64,000 nt of DNA from the NCBI RefSeq assembly GCF_030704535.1, contig NC_081822.1, forward strand, positions 8,412,501 to 8,476,500. Direction: 5' to 3'. The notes under the pieces were generated by a model. The model was not told the origin of the DNA and made no database searches. It saw nothing but the letters and a program-made list of their open reading frames with translations. This DNA is from Vitis vinifera. Lineage: Eukaryota > Streptophyta > Magnoliopsida > Vitales > Vitaceae. Positions 23,301-35,089 of the stretch are shown here, in pieces (within the stretch, counting starts at the first letter, position 1; each line of letters begins with the position of its first letter). A program made the translations under genes and the position numbers.

Positions 23301-24141
23301 TTCTTCTCATTATATTACTCATTCTTTCCAGCAGTGACGATCCTTAAGTGGCCCAAAAGATATCGTGAAGTTTTGTGACAACACCTCCTATCAGATAAAG
23401 CCTTTTCTTTATTGGTGCAAATGATTGTTGTCCATATTAGATTTTTTAAACTCTAGTTATTCAGGTTCATGCATTTTGTCATTAAGTATCAGAAACTATG
23501 TTAGACAAAAGACACAACTGCTGATATTTTGCATTGGTCTAATTCATCTTAAAATGTCTTGCTTGAGGGATATTGACCTTTTTATTGTTGCAGACTGATT
23601 GGGAAGGGGGCTACTTCCCACTTACTTTGCACTTCAGTGAGGACTACCCTAGCAAACCCCCAAAGTGCAAGTTCCCTCAAGGTTTCTTCCACCCTAATGT
23701 CTACCCATCTGGAACTGTATGTCTCTCGATCCTCAATGAAGACAGTGTAAGTACTAACTACTGCTCTCACATGTCTTAATGAGACCGGCTGCTTGGCTAT
23801 ACAGCTCATTCTGCCAAACTTAGCCACTCAAACACGTTTGGCACTTTGTTTAGGGTTGGAGACCTGCCATTACAGTGAAACAAATTCTAGTGGGCATTCA
23901 AGACTTGCTGGACCAGCCCAATGCTGCAGATCCAGCACAAACTGATGGGTATCAGCTCTTCATCCAGGTATCTTGCAACCCTCAGTATTGCATTTTTTTT
24001 TTTTTTTTCTGTCAGCTTTGTGGCGTTGCTGTGATAGCAATGCTTCTGTTCTAAGGTATGTGATTATGAAATTTGCAGGAACCCGCAGAGTATAAAAGAA
24101 GGGTGCGGCAACAGGCCAAGCAATATCCACCTCTTGTCTAA
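20319..24141 (+). CDS. SCE1: SUMO-conjugating enzyme E2 (SCE1/UBC9), five exons
   Basis: Exons are 20319-20387, 20504-20587, 23594-23746, 23854-23967 and 24079-24141, all phase 0 with GT-AG introns of 116, 3006, 107 and 111 bp. They join into a 160-residue protein, the length of plant SCE1. The order is the N-terminal helix ([16 protein letters not shown]), the UBC beta-sheet, HPN in [10 protein letters not shown], and the catalytic Cys94 in GTVCLSI. The C-terminus ends QYPPLV. UBC9-family enzymes take SUMO from the SAE1/SAE2 E1 as a Cys thioester and pass it to lysines in psi-K-x-E sites, mainly in the nucleus. The start is MSGGIARGR, matching the family N-terminus. Intron 2 is unusually long and holds an L1 tail at 22246-22342. 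No damage is visible. Confidence 0.97.
22246..22342 (-). mobile_element. Very short L1 3'-end insertion in SCE1 intron 2
   Basis: Read on the minus strand, this ~97-bp piece has the same ending style as the L1 tail at 38834-38940 (ATACTTTTTGTATACCTTGG against ATACTTCTTGTATGCTTTGG, then a TATC-AAAA end). It is flanked by imperfect direct repeats, GAGCAATTTTTGGTTTTT (22228-22245) and GAACAATTTTTGGGTTTT (22343-22360), which look like a target-site duplication. It is a severely 5'-truncated LINE copy. Confidence 0.6.
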
Positions 24142-25890
24142 CTGATGCTCGCCCTTGCTAAATACAATTAGCTCATTAGTCAGCAGTCCCCTGTATTTAT
24201 ATGTAATACTTCTGTTGAGATTGCGTGCAATGGTCCTAGTGGACACTCAGAAATGACAAAAGCTTTCTGGGTGCCTTTTTAAGTGGTGGAGATCTATAAT
24301 TACACTTGTTTTGTGTGACTAATATGGCTGATGTGGTTACTTCAGGATTTCTGAGTTTCACTAGAAGTCTAAGACAAGCACGTATAAGATGATAGACATT
24401 ATCTATTTTGCACAGGTCAACTTTGGTGGTTCTGACTGGATGGCTGACAGGGGATACAGGTATGGGCAATTAGTGAACCGAGTTTGGAGTGGCTCTTTTT
24501 CCTTGGCCTCTTCTTTTGTGTTTAGTTTTTTAGCTTTCATTTCACTGGATTTCGCTTATCGCATAGAAGAATTGAATTCGTTTTAGTGTGTTACACATCG
24601 CGCTGGGTAGATTGATGAGATACATCATCTCTTAAGCTTAAACAGTTGCATCAAGAGGGTTCTGAGGCTTTAACAACTTTGGAAAATTTTAATTAGGTGA
24701 AAAGCTTTCAATTTCACGAAAGAACGAATGTGGGAAACATGATTTTGGTTTGGGAGGCTTGACCCAGTTTGCAAACTGTTCTTGAAAAATAATTTTTTAA
24801 CTCAAAAAACACGTTTAACAAAGTTTTAATACAAAGTTGTTTTTGGAGAATTTGATTTAAATATAGGGTTTTGAGAAGAAACTTGAGGTGTTATTAATTG
24901 TTTTTTGTAAAGTATTTTCAGCGATAATTGAAAGTATGGAAAATGCTTTAAACTACTTTTCATTATATATAAATATTCAGTATTTTCATAAATAAAGAGA
25001 AAATTATTTTTGTATTTGAGTCTTCAATTATAATATTATTCTTAAAAACAATTGAAAAGCGATCTTAAAAATTATTTTTTGAAAATGTTGATCGGATGTA
25101 AATTTTTAACAATAGGTTTTTTGTTTTCAAAAATTACGAACTGTTTTTATAACGCTATACCGGCTTTTCCTGCGCCTGCCTTGTTCACTCCGTATGAAGA
25201 TACAAGGGCATTGTTCACTGTGTTCAGCAGGATGATGTGAAATAGTGTGGGCCGTAAACCCAAGCATGCATGATGACATAAATGAACATGAGTTTTTTAA
25301 AGATGGATCTTATTTTGAGCAGTTGCAAACAAAGAGTATTTTTTTTAATCATTCTAGCTTTCAAAGTGTTTATAATTTTCAGAGTACTAATAGTATAATT
25401 CTGCCTTCCTTGCTTATCACCTGCCATTCTGCTGGATTCAGTTCTACTATGTGTCATCTTATCCTCAGAGAAATTGTTGACATAACCACTGATATCAGAT
25501 TTATTATAATATGTAGGACATGGTCACCGTAATTGCTGTGTTTTTAACAACCCTTGTAAACTCAAGACGTGATATAATTGAAAGCGATGGGAAATTATTG
25601 ATAATCATACGAGAAAGTTGTCCAGGGCTCAAGGCCCTTGTTTTGTGAGCATGGGGGAAGAGAAATTCTTAAGTTTTAGGCACTTCGCTTTATGTTTGAT
25701 AGAAGCAGGTTGAAGATTGAAGAAACAATTCAAAAGGCTCTACGGTCACTCAAATGTTTTAAAATTAGACCAAGATTATTAACTAGAACAAAATGTGGGT
25801 AGCTTCAAAAGAGGAAAAGGAAAAAAGAATAGCTATTCCAAGGTCCTAAAATTTTGAGCCATTGGACTCTGACTATGTAATGTAGTTCTG
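24142..25890. other. Convergent 3' region between SCE1 and UGT
   Basis: It holds the 3' UTRs of SCE1 (+) and the UGT gene (-). The middle (24800-25140) is AT-rich. Small frames such as 24389-24586 and 25245-25532 show no family resemblance. I see no other gene. Confidence 0.5.
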
Positions 25891-27381
25891 TTACAAGTTT
25901 CTGCATAGGGGGGGCTGTCTGAACGATCTAATCTCCTTTATAAGAGCCTTCAACTGGTTGTAGGACGACCCTCCCTTTTCAATAGCCTTCTTTGCCAGCT
26001 CACCAAGTAGACTAGCTTTCCTCCTCATCTCGTCTGCTGCAATGCCTTGGTCCATCACCATGGTCACTGCTCGCCTGATCTTTTCTCTGCTCATTAATGG
26101 CATCTCCTCTGTTGCCCACACCTTCCAGACCTCGTTACCGACCCCAACTCCTAATTTCAACACTTGCGTCACCAGTTTCTCGTTGTAAAATTGCTCGGCA
26201 AAGATTGGCCACGTGATCATTGGTAGGCCTGAGCTCACACCTTCAAGGATGGAGTTCCAGCCACAGTGAGTCAAGAACCCTCCAATGGCTGGATGCTCAA
26301 GAATCAACACCTGTGGAGCCCATCCTCTTATTATATGTCCTATGCCACTTTGGTAGGCTCTCTCTTGGAACCCTTCGGGTAGCCACCATTCATGGCTCCC
26401 ATCCTCCTCGCCCGATGAATTGAGGACTTTCCCGACCACCCAGATGAATGCGTGACCTGAATCTTCAAGTGCACTGGCAATCTCTGTCAGCTGAGTCTTG
26501 CTTAATCGGGTTAGGCTTCCCAAGCAGACGTAGAGAACCGAGTTGGGTTTCTTAGAATCAAGCCAACTCAACCAGCTATCTTCATCAAGAGAAGCTTTGT
26601 TTCCTCGTTCAGCCTTATCAGCTGCGTCTTTGTTGAACAGTGAGACTGGCCCTATGTGCCACGCCTTGATTCCAATGTTGTTTCTGTAGTAGTCAGCATA
26701 AGCTGGCTCCAACTCGTAGAAGCTGTTCATCAATGTCCCAAAGCTCTTCCTCTCAGCCTCTTTGAGTCTATCGAACAACTCAGAAAACTCGTTTCTACCT
26801 TTGACAAGGTCCGGTAACTGTGACCTCGTGAGCTTGATTTCATCTGGCAGCCCTGGGACAAGGAAAATTTCAGTCTCCGATGATACATCCTTGTGAGGTT
26901 GGTAACGTTCAACGCAGTGGGAGACGCAGAGGTTGAAGTATCCGCTGCCGCTAAACGAGAGGCGGGGAATCCCGAGCTCAGCGGCCACATCCACGGTCCA
27001 GTGGAACAGAACGTCGGAAGCAATGCAATCGGGACGGTGGTTGCGTAAGAGTGTTTCCATCCGCGGTTTCATCATTCGGATGGCTTGGAAGAGTTTCATG
27101 GACATTTCTGGGGTAGGGGTTGAGATTAAATTCTCGCAGCCCTCAGGAAGCCCAGCTTCTACGGAAGGGAATTGGAGAATCTCTAACCCAATTTGGCGAC
27201 CGGCTTCAATATCTCTATGAATGGCGTTCTGAAAGCGAAAAGCATTCATGGTAGTGGTGATTATAGTAATCCTAACACCATGAGCCGCAAATAGCCTAGC
27301 CATGTCTACCAGTGGCATCATGTGGCCTGGTGCCATGTAGGGAAGGAACATTACATGAAGCTCGTCATCCTTTGAACCCAT
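25891..27381 (-). CDS. UDP-glycosyltransferase (UGT73-like), intronless
   Basis: The 496-residue protein begins MGSKDDELHVMFLPYMAPGH. The frame is open 30 codons farther upstream, but ATG at 27379-27381 sits in GCCACCATGG, an ideal context, and gives the family's N-terminus. Family-1 UGTs move a sugar from UDP-sugar to small acceptors in the cytosol. His20 (APGHMMP) is the expected catalytic base. The PSPG box is complete at 44 residues, from WAPQVLILEH through FLTHCGWNSILEG to PIFAEQ. The Trp at box position 22 and the final Gln are the residues linked to UDP-glucose use. Overall it is closest to UGT73-type enzymes (scopoletin, flavonol or triterpenoid glucosyltransferases). The acceptor cannot be read from sequence. 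It lies tail to tail with SCE1, and a MITE sits 164 bp upstream of the start. Confidence 0.93.
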   Translation of the reverse strand: MGSKDDELHVMFLPYMAPGHMMPLVDMARLFAAHGVRITIITTTMNAFRFQNAIHRDIEAGRQIGLEILQFPSVEAGLPEGCENLISTPTPEMSMKLFQAIRMMKPRMETLLRNHRPDCIASDVLFHWTVDVAAELGIPRLSFSGSGYFNLCVSHCVERYQPHKDVSSETEIFLVPGLPDEIKLTRSQLPDLVKGRNEFSELFDRLKEAERKSFGTLMNSFYELEPAYADYYRNNIGIKAWHIGPVSLFNKDAADKAERGNKASLDEDSWLSWLDSKKPNSVLYVCLGSLTRLSKTQLTEIASALEDSGHAFIWVVGKVLNSSGEEDGSHEWWLPEGFQERAYQSGIGHIIRGWAPQVLILEHPAIGGFLTHCGWNSILEGVSSGLPMITWPIFAEQFYNEKLVTQVLKLGVGVGNEVWKVWATEEMPLMSREKIRRAVTMVMDQGIAADEMRRKASLLGELAKKAIEKGGSSYNQLKALIKEIRSFRQPPLCRNL

Positions 27382-27544
27382 GGTGGCTTCAGAGGCTGAG
27401 AGGGAAGAAGGTGTAGATTGACATAACCATATGCGAAATAGAAGACAAATTCGAGGAATGAAGTACCGCATTTCTCTAATCAGAGAGTTTTTCGCCTAAA
27501 TTTTTTTACTTAAAAAATGAATTTTTTTTTAAATAATATTTGAA

Positions 27545-27659
27545 GAGTATGTTTAATAGTAATTTTAAAAAACCTTTTTTTTTAATATTTTTAATACTTT
27601 AAATGATAAAATTTTTTAAATATTAAAAATATTTTCTAAAATCATTTTCAAATGGACTC
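27545..27659. mobile_element. MITE family copy 3, in UGT upstream region
   Basis: GAGTATGTTTAATAGTAATT on the left pairs with AATCATTTTCAAATGGACTC on the right as an imperfect terminal inverted repeat, 115 bp in all. Flanks are GAA and TAA, so the 3-bp target duplication has one mismatch. It lies 164-278 bp upstream of the UGT start and could affect its promoter. Confidence 0.7.
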
Positions 27660-29390
27660 TAAATTTGTTTTAGTGTCTCACTAACCATTTTACATTGCTT
27701 ATAAATTCTAAATTAAAATTTCATTGTCATCCTAAAGAAATATCATTATTTACCAAATATTTATTAATTGATAAAATTTTCCTTTAATTAAATAACCTCA
27801 CGGTTATCTGAATTTTTGTTGATTGATATATTTAATTTAATATGACAAGATGGGCAACTAATCTCATAACTAAGACAATTTAATGTTAGATTTTAGAATA
27901 ATTTAATCAAAATATTTTCAATTTAATTTCAAAGAATTAAATGATATACAATTGATTGCATCGGAATAATGAGTGGACGCATAAAAAAAGTAACGAGGTA
28001 CATGCGTTGGATTTGGGTGAAATTTCGCAGATTCTAGAAAGAGGTTATGTCTGAGTTTTGGAACTTAAGTGAGGGTATTCTTGTCATTTTACTATTACCA
28101 TTTACCCAAACCTTCGCAAAAGAAAGTCAAAAGTACTAATCTGGTTTGAGTTTACAATATTTTATTTTCCTTACTAAGACGCGCAATCCATGTGCTTATA
28201 TATAATTTCTTGGAATTTTTTTATTAAAATAATATTATTTAAAAAATATATATTTTTATAAACTATTTATAAAAATACAACATTTTTAAAAAACAATTCT
28301 ATATATAAAAGTTATTTTCTCAAAATAGAATTTTAACCCATAAAATTATATTTTTAGAATACCATTTTAGTATTCATAATTTCCAAATTTTTTATTTTAT
28401 TTTAAAAAATTAAAGTTTGACTAAATTTTTTCCTAGTTGCTTCCTTATGCTTTTATGTCGCTCTAATCATGATCATAGATAACATGCTAGAGTAACACAC
28501 ATCAAATCTATGCCTCATGACATAGCAAAGGGTAACATATGACATAAAAAAAAATAATCATAAACTTCTATAGGAACTCATTTGATGAAAAAATAGAGAT
28601 GTATGCACCACCTTTATCTGCTACTAAGCACATGTAGTATGAAATACATATAATGATAAGGCTCTCTAATATGAGTGTATGTCGTATTCCCATTATCATA
28701 TAAATCTTAGCTCAATCATATTAAGTGGTTAACTCAAATCCTTTATATGCTCGTTGACTCACATGTTGTATAAAGATCTTATTTTTGGCTTATACATATT
28801 CACACTCAGTCCTCATCATAATAATGAAGGGAGTGTTAGATTTGAAAGAATCATAGACAAAGGAAGAAAAAGAAAAGTTTAAGATTTCTTATTATGATCA
28901 CTTGAAAATTTTGTACAAAACAAATAGAGTTTAAATCGGTTTACAATCAAAATAAATAAATAATAATAATAATAACCAATTTACCTGTACTCCTAAAAAG
29001 AAGAGTATTATTATAAGAAATAAATAACTTTAATATGGACTTCATCTTGGACCTATCTAAGGTGACACATAAAATATAATTACCCAAATAGGCTATCTAA
29101 ACATATTGGATTCATTGGGTTTTGTCTTTATTTGTTATACATAATGCGAAAGAGGTCACACACTTGAATGTATTGATAACTGCCTATTAGCATACCTAAT
29201 TGTGATACAAACCATATGGTAAGGTTATGTGTATGTCAATAAAATAAATAATCATGTCTCAATCGTATAAAGATCAAACAAAAAACAAACATAATATTCC
29301 ACTAATAAATGAATGTTCAACTACCTTTGTCACTAATAAATGAATGTTCAACTACCATTGTCAACTTGACAATACAATATAAAATCATAA
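27660..29390. other. AT-rich intergenic DNA
   Basis: No coding sequence recognised. At 28824-28832 GAAGGGAGTGTTAG resembles a copia PPT plus LTR start on the + strand, but no matching LTR or coding sequence was found beside it. Confidence 0.45.
29300..29361. repeat. 31-bp tandem duplication
   Basis: Two adjacent 31-bp units share CACTAATAAATGAATG and TTCAACTACC and differ at one base (CTTTGT versus CATTGT). It lies just beyond the 3' side of the minus-strand copia RNase H relic. Confidence 0.85.
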
Positions 29391-29394
29391 TCTA

Positions 29395-29950
29395 TGTAGC
29401 CTTATACTCTTTAACATGAGTTTGATAAACATCTTTGGGCATTAGCCTAGTCAAGGGATTCACAACCATACAAATTGTAGATATGTGCTTCAAGATCACT
29501 TCCTCTTGCACAACCATGTCTTGTTTAAAATAATATTTAATATCAATGTGTTTAGTTTGACGATGATACTTGGGGTCTTATGCATTGGCTAGATTTTTTA
29601 TGTTATCACAATAGATAATAGTCGGTTTAAAAGCTTATGCAACAATACCAAACTTATGAAGGAACCTTTTCAATCAAACACGCTTCTGAATAATGACTAA
29701 ATAAGCAATATACCCAACTTCATGATGGGCAATGCAACACAAGATTGCTTTTTATTATTCGAAGATATGGCAACATCATCGAGTAGAAAAGCATAGTTAG
29801 ATTTTGATTTGTACTCATTTAACTTGTTGGCTCAATTAGTGTTACTATGACTAACCAAATGCAAATAAAATACTTTATAGTAGAGTCTGTGATTTGTTGT
29901 GCTTATGAAATGTTGAAGTATTCGTTTCACGGTATATAAACCATAATGTC
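29395..29950 (-). pseudogene. Copia-3 RNase H relic
   Basis: Minus-strand translation (several frames) gives VKRILQHFISTTNHRLYYK, then SNYAFLLDDVAIS, NNKKQSCVALPIM, YCDNIKNLANA, YHRQTKHIDIKYYFKQDMV and NPLTRLMPKDVYQTHVKE. This matches the order of copia RNase H (VKRILRYL, SGYAF, KKQ-S-VALS, YCDN, RTKHIDI, DPLTK). Stops and shifts are frequent. No LTRs could be assigned, so it is an old fragment unrelated in sequence to Copia-1 and Copia-2. Confidence 0.8.
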
Positions 29951-31640
29951 TCTTTGTCTTTGTGTGCATGTTATTATCATTTATTTTAATATTATATCCT
30001 TCTATAAATTAATCAATTGTCTAAATATCTTACTTCACTTAGAAGAGATTGAATTTACTTTGAGTTTAATGGAGTATCTAATATCTTTCAACTAATTAAA
30101 TAACATGACTCATGAATCCGCTCTTGATTTGTAGAATTTTCTTTTTCTTTTTTCAAGAGTCAATTAGTTTTTTTTTCTTTATTTTGTTTTCTCTTAAAAA
30201 ATAAATAAATAAATACTTCAAACAAATAAAAATAATTTTTTTCCAAATAAATAATCATTAAAAAAATGGTTGTCATTGTGTGGGACGTAAGAAATATAGG
30301 TCATAGAAAGGCAACTTCACTAGGGAAAAATAAATCAAAAAAAAAAAAGAAAAAGAAATTCAAAGTAAACAAAATCAAATTTTCAAACAAATAGTTATTT
30401 TTAAATAAATTAAATAAAGTAAATTGTGTAATTTCATCACATGGGCTAGGTCCACACCAATGTCTGGAATTTACCAAGTAAGGTAAAATGAAATATCAAC
30501 ACTTTCCACTAATGACATCTAAGCATGTAATTTAAATAAATTAACAAAGCTTATATGCTCAATCCCTCGCTAATAAGAAGGTCGAGGATCCTTGAATGTG
30601 TCCACTATAATGAAAGACTATGAGCGTAAATCAGGTGTCGACCATTCAAAAGTCCCACACAAAAATCAAAATATAGGAAAGGAAGACATTATTTAGAAAA
30701 TAAGACTGCCTTCTCTATTTACTACTTTAAAAAGCAAAGTGAAGTAGCCTATCTATAGGCCCAATTCGATAGCAACTTACTTATATACTCAACTCAATTG
30801 GATAGAATTCCTCATCAAATAACTCTGATCATGGTAGGACTAACCTTCTTAGCATAGGGGCTCCATGGGCCCGGGCTGGGTAATCTAAGCCTCATGAACT
30901 CCATCTAAGATTAAGATATCTTGAGATTGTTTCCACGGCCAACAATTCTATCACGAAGACTCCATTATTACCCATAGGATGCTCTATAACTCCATCGATT
31001 CTAGTACGTTTTCACGTGTGGAAGTTGTGTGGGAACCCTTTTGTCAAGTTGTACCTCGAATGTCGGATTTTCTAATATTAAACATGAAACCATGGATTAG
31101 GAGTTTGATTTATTCGATTTCCCTTAGCTGGATTGTATCTTCCAAGTCAACCATGCCATCCCACAACGTTGGTGTCAAAGGCCTAAAAGCATCTCATCTT
31201 CACATTTGACGAGTTCCAAATTACTTAACCTGCAGGCCACTCCACACTCCACGTTAGGGTTTCCATTTTCTCAAGAGAATCAATGAGCTCATCATATATC
31301 CATCTACCCAAATTCACGCCAAAATGCCTCTAATTTGAAGCCTTCATTTGTGTCCGCCCATTCATGGTAAACCCAGCATCTCTTCTTTATTCCATCATTC
31401 AATCCAATAACCACCTCTGCTTTATTCCTCAGGTCAATTTCACTATTTTCTACTCTCCTTTATCCATTCTCCCCCAATTTTATTCATGTGGGTGCCTCTC
31501 AGTACCCTTCAAAAGGAAACAGTACAGTGGAAAAATTGGCACTTTCAGGGGCCTCCAATTACAAGACCTAGTCCTAGATAACATATCCTAGGTGCTATGT
31601 AACACATATCCTGAGATCATCTCAAGTTTGTTTATGAAAG
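29951..31640. other. Intergenic, no gene recognised
   Basis: AT-rich until about 30450, then of more even composition to 31640. Short + strand frames at 30979-31209 and 31364-31591 show no family resemblance. The last part probably includes the 3' UTR of the SPRY gene on the minus strand. Confidence 0.4.
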
Positions 31641-31925
31641 GTATTTGAGAAATAAAGACGGAACTGAAAGAACATTGGTATCACTCAACCAGGAGGAGGA
31701 ACATTAGTCATGATATATACAGAGGGAAAATAAATGAAAAATCTAGTTACAGGGGTGATGAAAAAAATGTATCAGCAGTTCCTGAAGAACCTGTTGGTAT
31801 ATGTAATAGGAGAAGCAAAGGTGAAACCCTAAAAGAGGCTTGTGAATGTATGAAAATTTTGCATTCAGCAAATGCATGTGGGCGGCATATATGCAACAAA
31901 TCCTAATGATATTTATAGTTTGTTT

Positions 31926-33593
31926 CTACAATACTGCGTGTGGTGATCGGCCGCTTCTGTCCAAGACTATTTCAAATAAATCAGCTTCAGAATCCTCATC
32001 GAAATCTAATGCTTTACTGCCATTGTTGTGGCTGCTTTTGGTTGTGCATCTGTTGAGCCACTGGGAGTCTATTCTCCCCATTGAGAAAAGCTCCCTGCTG
32101 TCTTCATACCCCAGAGCAGCAGCGGGGGAATTCACAAGGGGACCGATAAAGCAAGGGTTCGGAGTTCTTTGTGCATTGGCGGGTGCGTAGCTGAACATAC
32201 TTTGTCCAAAATTAACCAGAACTTCCACGTCTGTGTTTGCTCCGAGGGTTGGATAAAGGGGACTCCCAAATTCCTCTGACTTGCAATGGACTACATGAAC
32301 TAGTTCTGAATCTATTGTGAAGAACACCTTCTTCTGGCTAGGATCAAATCCGCAACCAATAACCTTGTCTGCCCTTTCCCATTCTTCCTTCTCCGATTCG
32401 AATACAAGTTTAATTCCTGAAAGGGAGAGAAGCAACGGGGTCAGTTACAGAATAAATTGCAAGAGATAACCTTTATTGTAAAACTCCAAACCAGTTTCAA
32501 AAGCTCAAATACAGAGGAGGAACCCCACCATTGAAGTCAATGAAGCAGTGGACCCTCTGTTATTCACACATTTCTGTGGTTTGATTAGGAGAGCTGTTAG
32601 GTGAGGGATTAACTCATTGGTGGGCTATTTCAATTTGGGAGCTTTTAGTTTTGTCTTTCTTCAACATGGTAACCCCTGGAATGGAATATGAAATATGAGA
32701 TGAGAGAATTTACCGTCAAGATAGACAGAGCCATTGGAGTTAAATCCAATTGATCCCGGGTAGCTGCCAGGAAGTTTCAAAGGAAGAGAGCCTCCGGCGG
32801 TGAGCCCCACAGATAGCATTACGACTTCACCTTTGCCGTCGTCCTTAGAGCCGAGTTTCATTTCTTCAAGATGGATTATAGATTCTGAATTGGCTTTAGC
32901 ATTGGAATTCTCATGGATGAGCTTCGTTCTCTCACCTTCCTTAACCCGGCCAACAGACTCAGGATCACCTTCACCTGAAAACAATATTGTGATTTCGAAG
33001 TAGGCTTCTTGCGGGAACGAGGAATTCCCCAAGGGAGGGCCTGGCAGTGGCAAAGCTGTTCTAATTACAGATGCAGCAGCCATGGAAGGACTGCTCATAT
33101 TCATCTTCTTTAACCCAGAATTCAATCTGATCTTCTGCATGAAATCAGCCGATCCCTGAGACACTTCCCAGCTAATCTCCGCCCCCGTTTCTTTCCCATG
33201 TTCCCCCACTGCGCATAATCCCAACAGCGATGATCGCGTCGAGGGAGACGACATGTAGCTCGTGAAACCGAATCGAGACCACCCATTTTCAACCGCATCC
33301 GTGACGAGCGATGGATGATGCGCCCAATTAAACAAAGGTCTGGATGAAACCCCACGTCGAAAAACATAGTAATTCGCCTTTCTCTTGCTGTCTAGATCAT
33401 GGTGATATGGAGGAAGGCTAACATGGTGGAGTTTCGCAATCCCAGCTTGCAAGCTCTGATGTTTAGTCCTGGAAGCATCAACAAAATCCTTATGTCCTTT
33501 ACTACAACACCATCGCCAAAATAACACGATCAGAAGCACAGTCAGTATTCCGGCCGCCACCACAGCCACCGTGATATGCTTCCATCCCAACAT
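31926..33593 (-). CDS. Single-pass membrane protein with SPRY domain, two exons
   Basis: Exon 1 is 33593-32714 and exon 2 is 32416-31926, joined by a 297-bp GT-AG intron in phase 1, giving 456 residues. A hydrophobic segment at about residues 7-26 (ITVAVVAAGILTVLLIVLFW) is followed by WCCSK basic residues. This suggests a type-I-like signal anchor with the bulk in the cytosol. A low-complexity linker follows, then a SPRY/B30.2-type fold built across the exon junction: VMLSVGLTAGG, PGSYPGSIGFNSNGSVYLDG, KVIGCGFDPSQKKVFFT, LYPTLGANTDVEVLVNFGQ. SPRY domains bind protein partners; this one's partner is unknown. The C-terminal ~75 residues are acidic and Ser-rich with no motif I know. No ligand or pathway can be assigned. 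Confidence 0.9.
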
Positions 33594-34852
33594 CCCTTCT
33601 CCCCAAATGACCCGATGCTTTTCTGTTTTTCCTTTTGGATTTCTCTATGTCAACAAAAAAAAAAAAATTCAATATAAGGAAAGAAGGAATTAAGAAGGAA
33701 AGCTAAATAAGGAGAAGAGAGACGGCTGCAGAGAGAGGCATGCGTGGACCAAAGACTGGTTCAAGAAAGGCAGGAGAGCGTGGTTGAAAGAAACAGTAAA
33801 GTGGTGAAGAAGGTAGCAATTCCTCAGAACCCATTCATTATTTAACCTCTTCTCCCTCTCCCTTCTTTCTTTATTGTCTCGCTCTCATTGATTTAATCAA
33901 AACCGACAACCTTTCCTTGCATTAAAAAAAATACATTCATTTGATTTTCAAAGGAGAGAGAATGAGTGAGATAAATGCCAAATGCAATTGTTACATATGC
34001 TCCACTTAAACCCTTCTAGAAAGCCAAAGCCATTTGGGGTTTCACCCTTTTTTTTTTTTTTTCCCTCCCCCTTATTTTCTTGGATTTCGGAAGGAGACAT
34101 GGAGGCATACGAGATGCCCGCGAGGCGGAACCTGTTAAAAAGCTGACAAAGTGACAAGAAACAGAGAGACACAAGTTTGATTGTTTGAGAGTATTGGTAG
34201 TTGAGTTTGTCTACGACAGTTAATCCAAGGTTGTTAAATCCTACTACATGCCCCTCAAATAATCCACTTGGATAGCTCATGAGAAAAAGAAAAACAAAAA
34301 AAAAAGGTCTTACAAAATGGATAATTGAGAAACCTCAATCATTAAAAAGACATCCCTGCATTATAAAAATCGTCAAGCAAAAGCGATTGCAGAGGAATTG
34401 GAGTTGTTCAAACGTGGGGGCCATTTTATATGATGTGTTTAGGCAACACCTGAGACGAGTTTTCTGTTTCTTAATAACATTTCTAACAGTCCATTTGGAA
34501 TTAATTAATGGGGGGGTTTAACGTAATGTGATCATTTTAATGATTAAGGCGATGCCTCCATGTTTTTCCCGTTAAACCCACTTTTAAGATTAATGTTATC
34601 TTATCATTTATATCAAGTTAAAGTTAAATATAAGAGAGGATAAGTAATGAAATATAATATAATTTTTTTATATCTCTTCTCTATGATATATTAATCATTG
34701 AGTTAAAATGTAAATTATGCTTATACCATAAATTATAAATTTATTTTTATATCAATTTTTTATTTTTTTATATTACTTATTTTATTAAATTAAAACTGTT
34801 TCCTATAAAATTAAATTTAGGATTAAAAAACATTTTAAAAATAATATTAATG

Positions 34853-34854
<2 letters not shown>

Positions 34855-34891
<37 letters not shown>
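34855..34891. repeat. (TA)n microsatellite
   Basis: About 37 bases of uninterrupted TA dinucleotide. Confidence 0.95.
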
Positions 34892-34895
<4 letters not shown>

Positions 34896-35089
34896 TTTAT
34901 TTATTGAATAATATAATATAAAAATTTATTTATAAATTTAAATATTTTCCTTCAATGAGAAATTTCATATTTAAAAAAAAAATTGAAATGTGATATAATT
35001 TTTATTTTAAATATAAAAAATAATATATATTCTATTTAATTTTTTATTTTATAAATTAAATATAAAAAAATAGTATATATCATTGGATA

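Noticed and set aside
26220..27220. Several frames antisense or out of frame to the UGT gene
   Set aside because: Shadows of a GC-balanced coding exon on the other strand.
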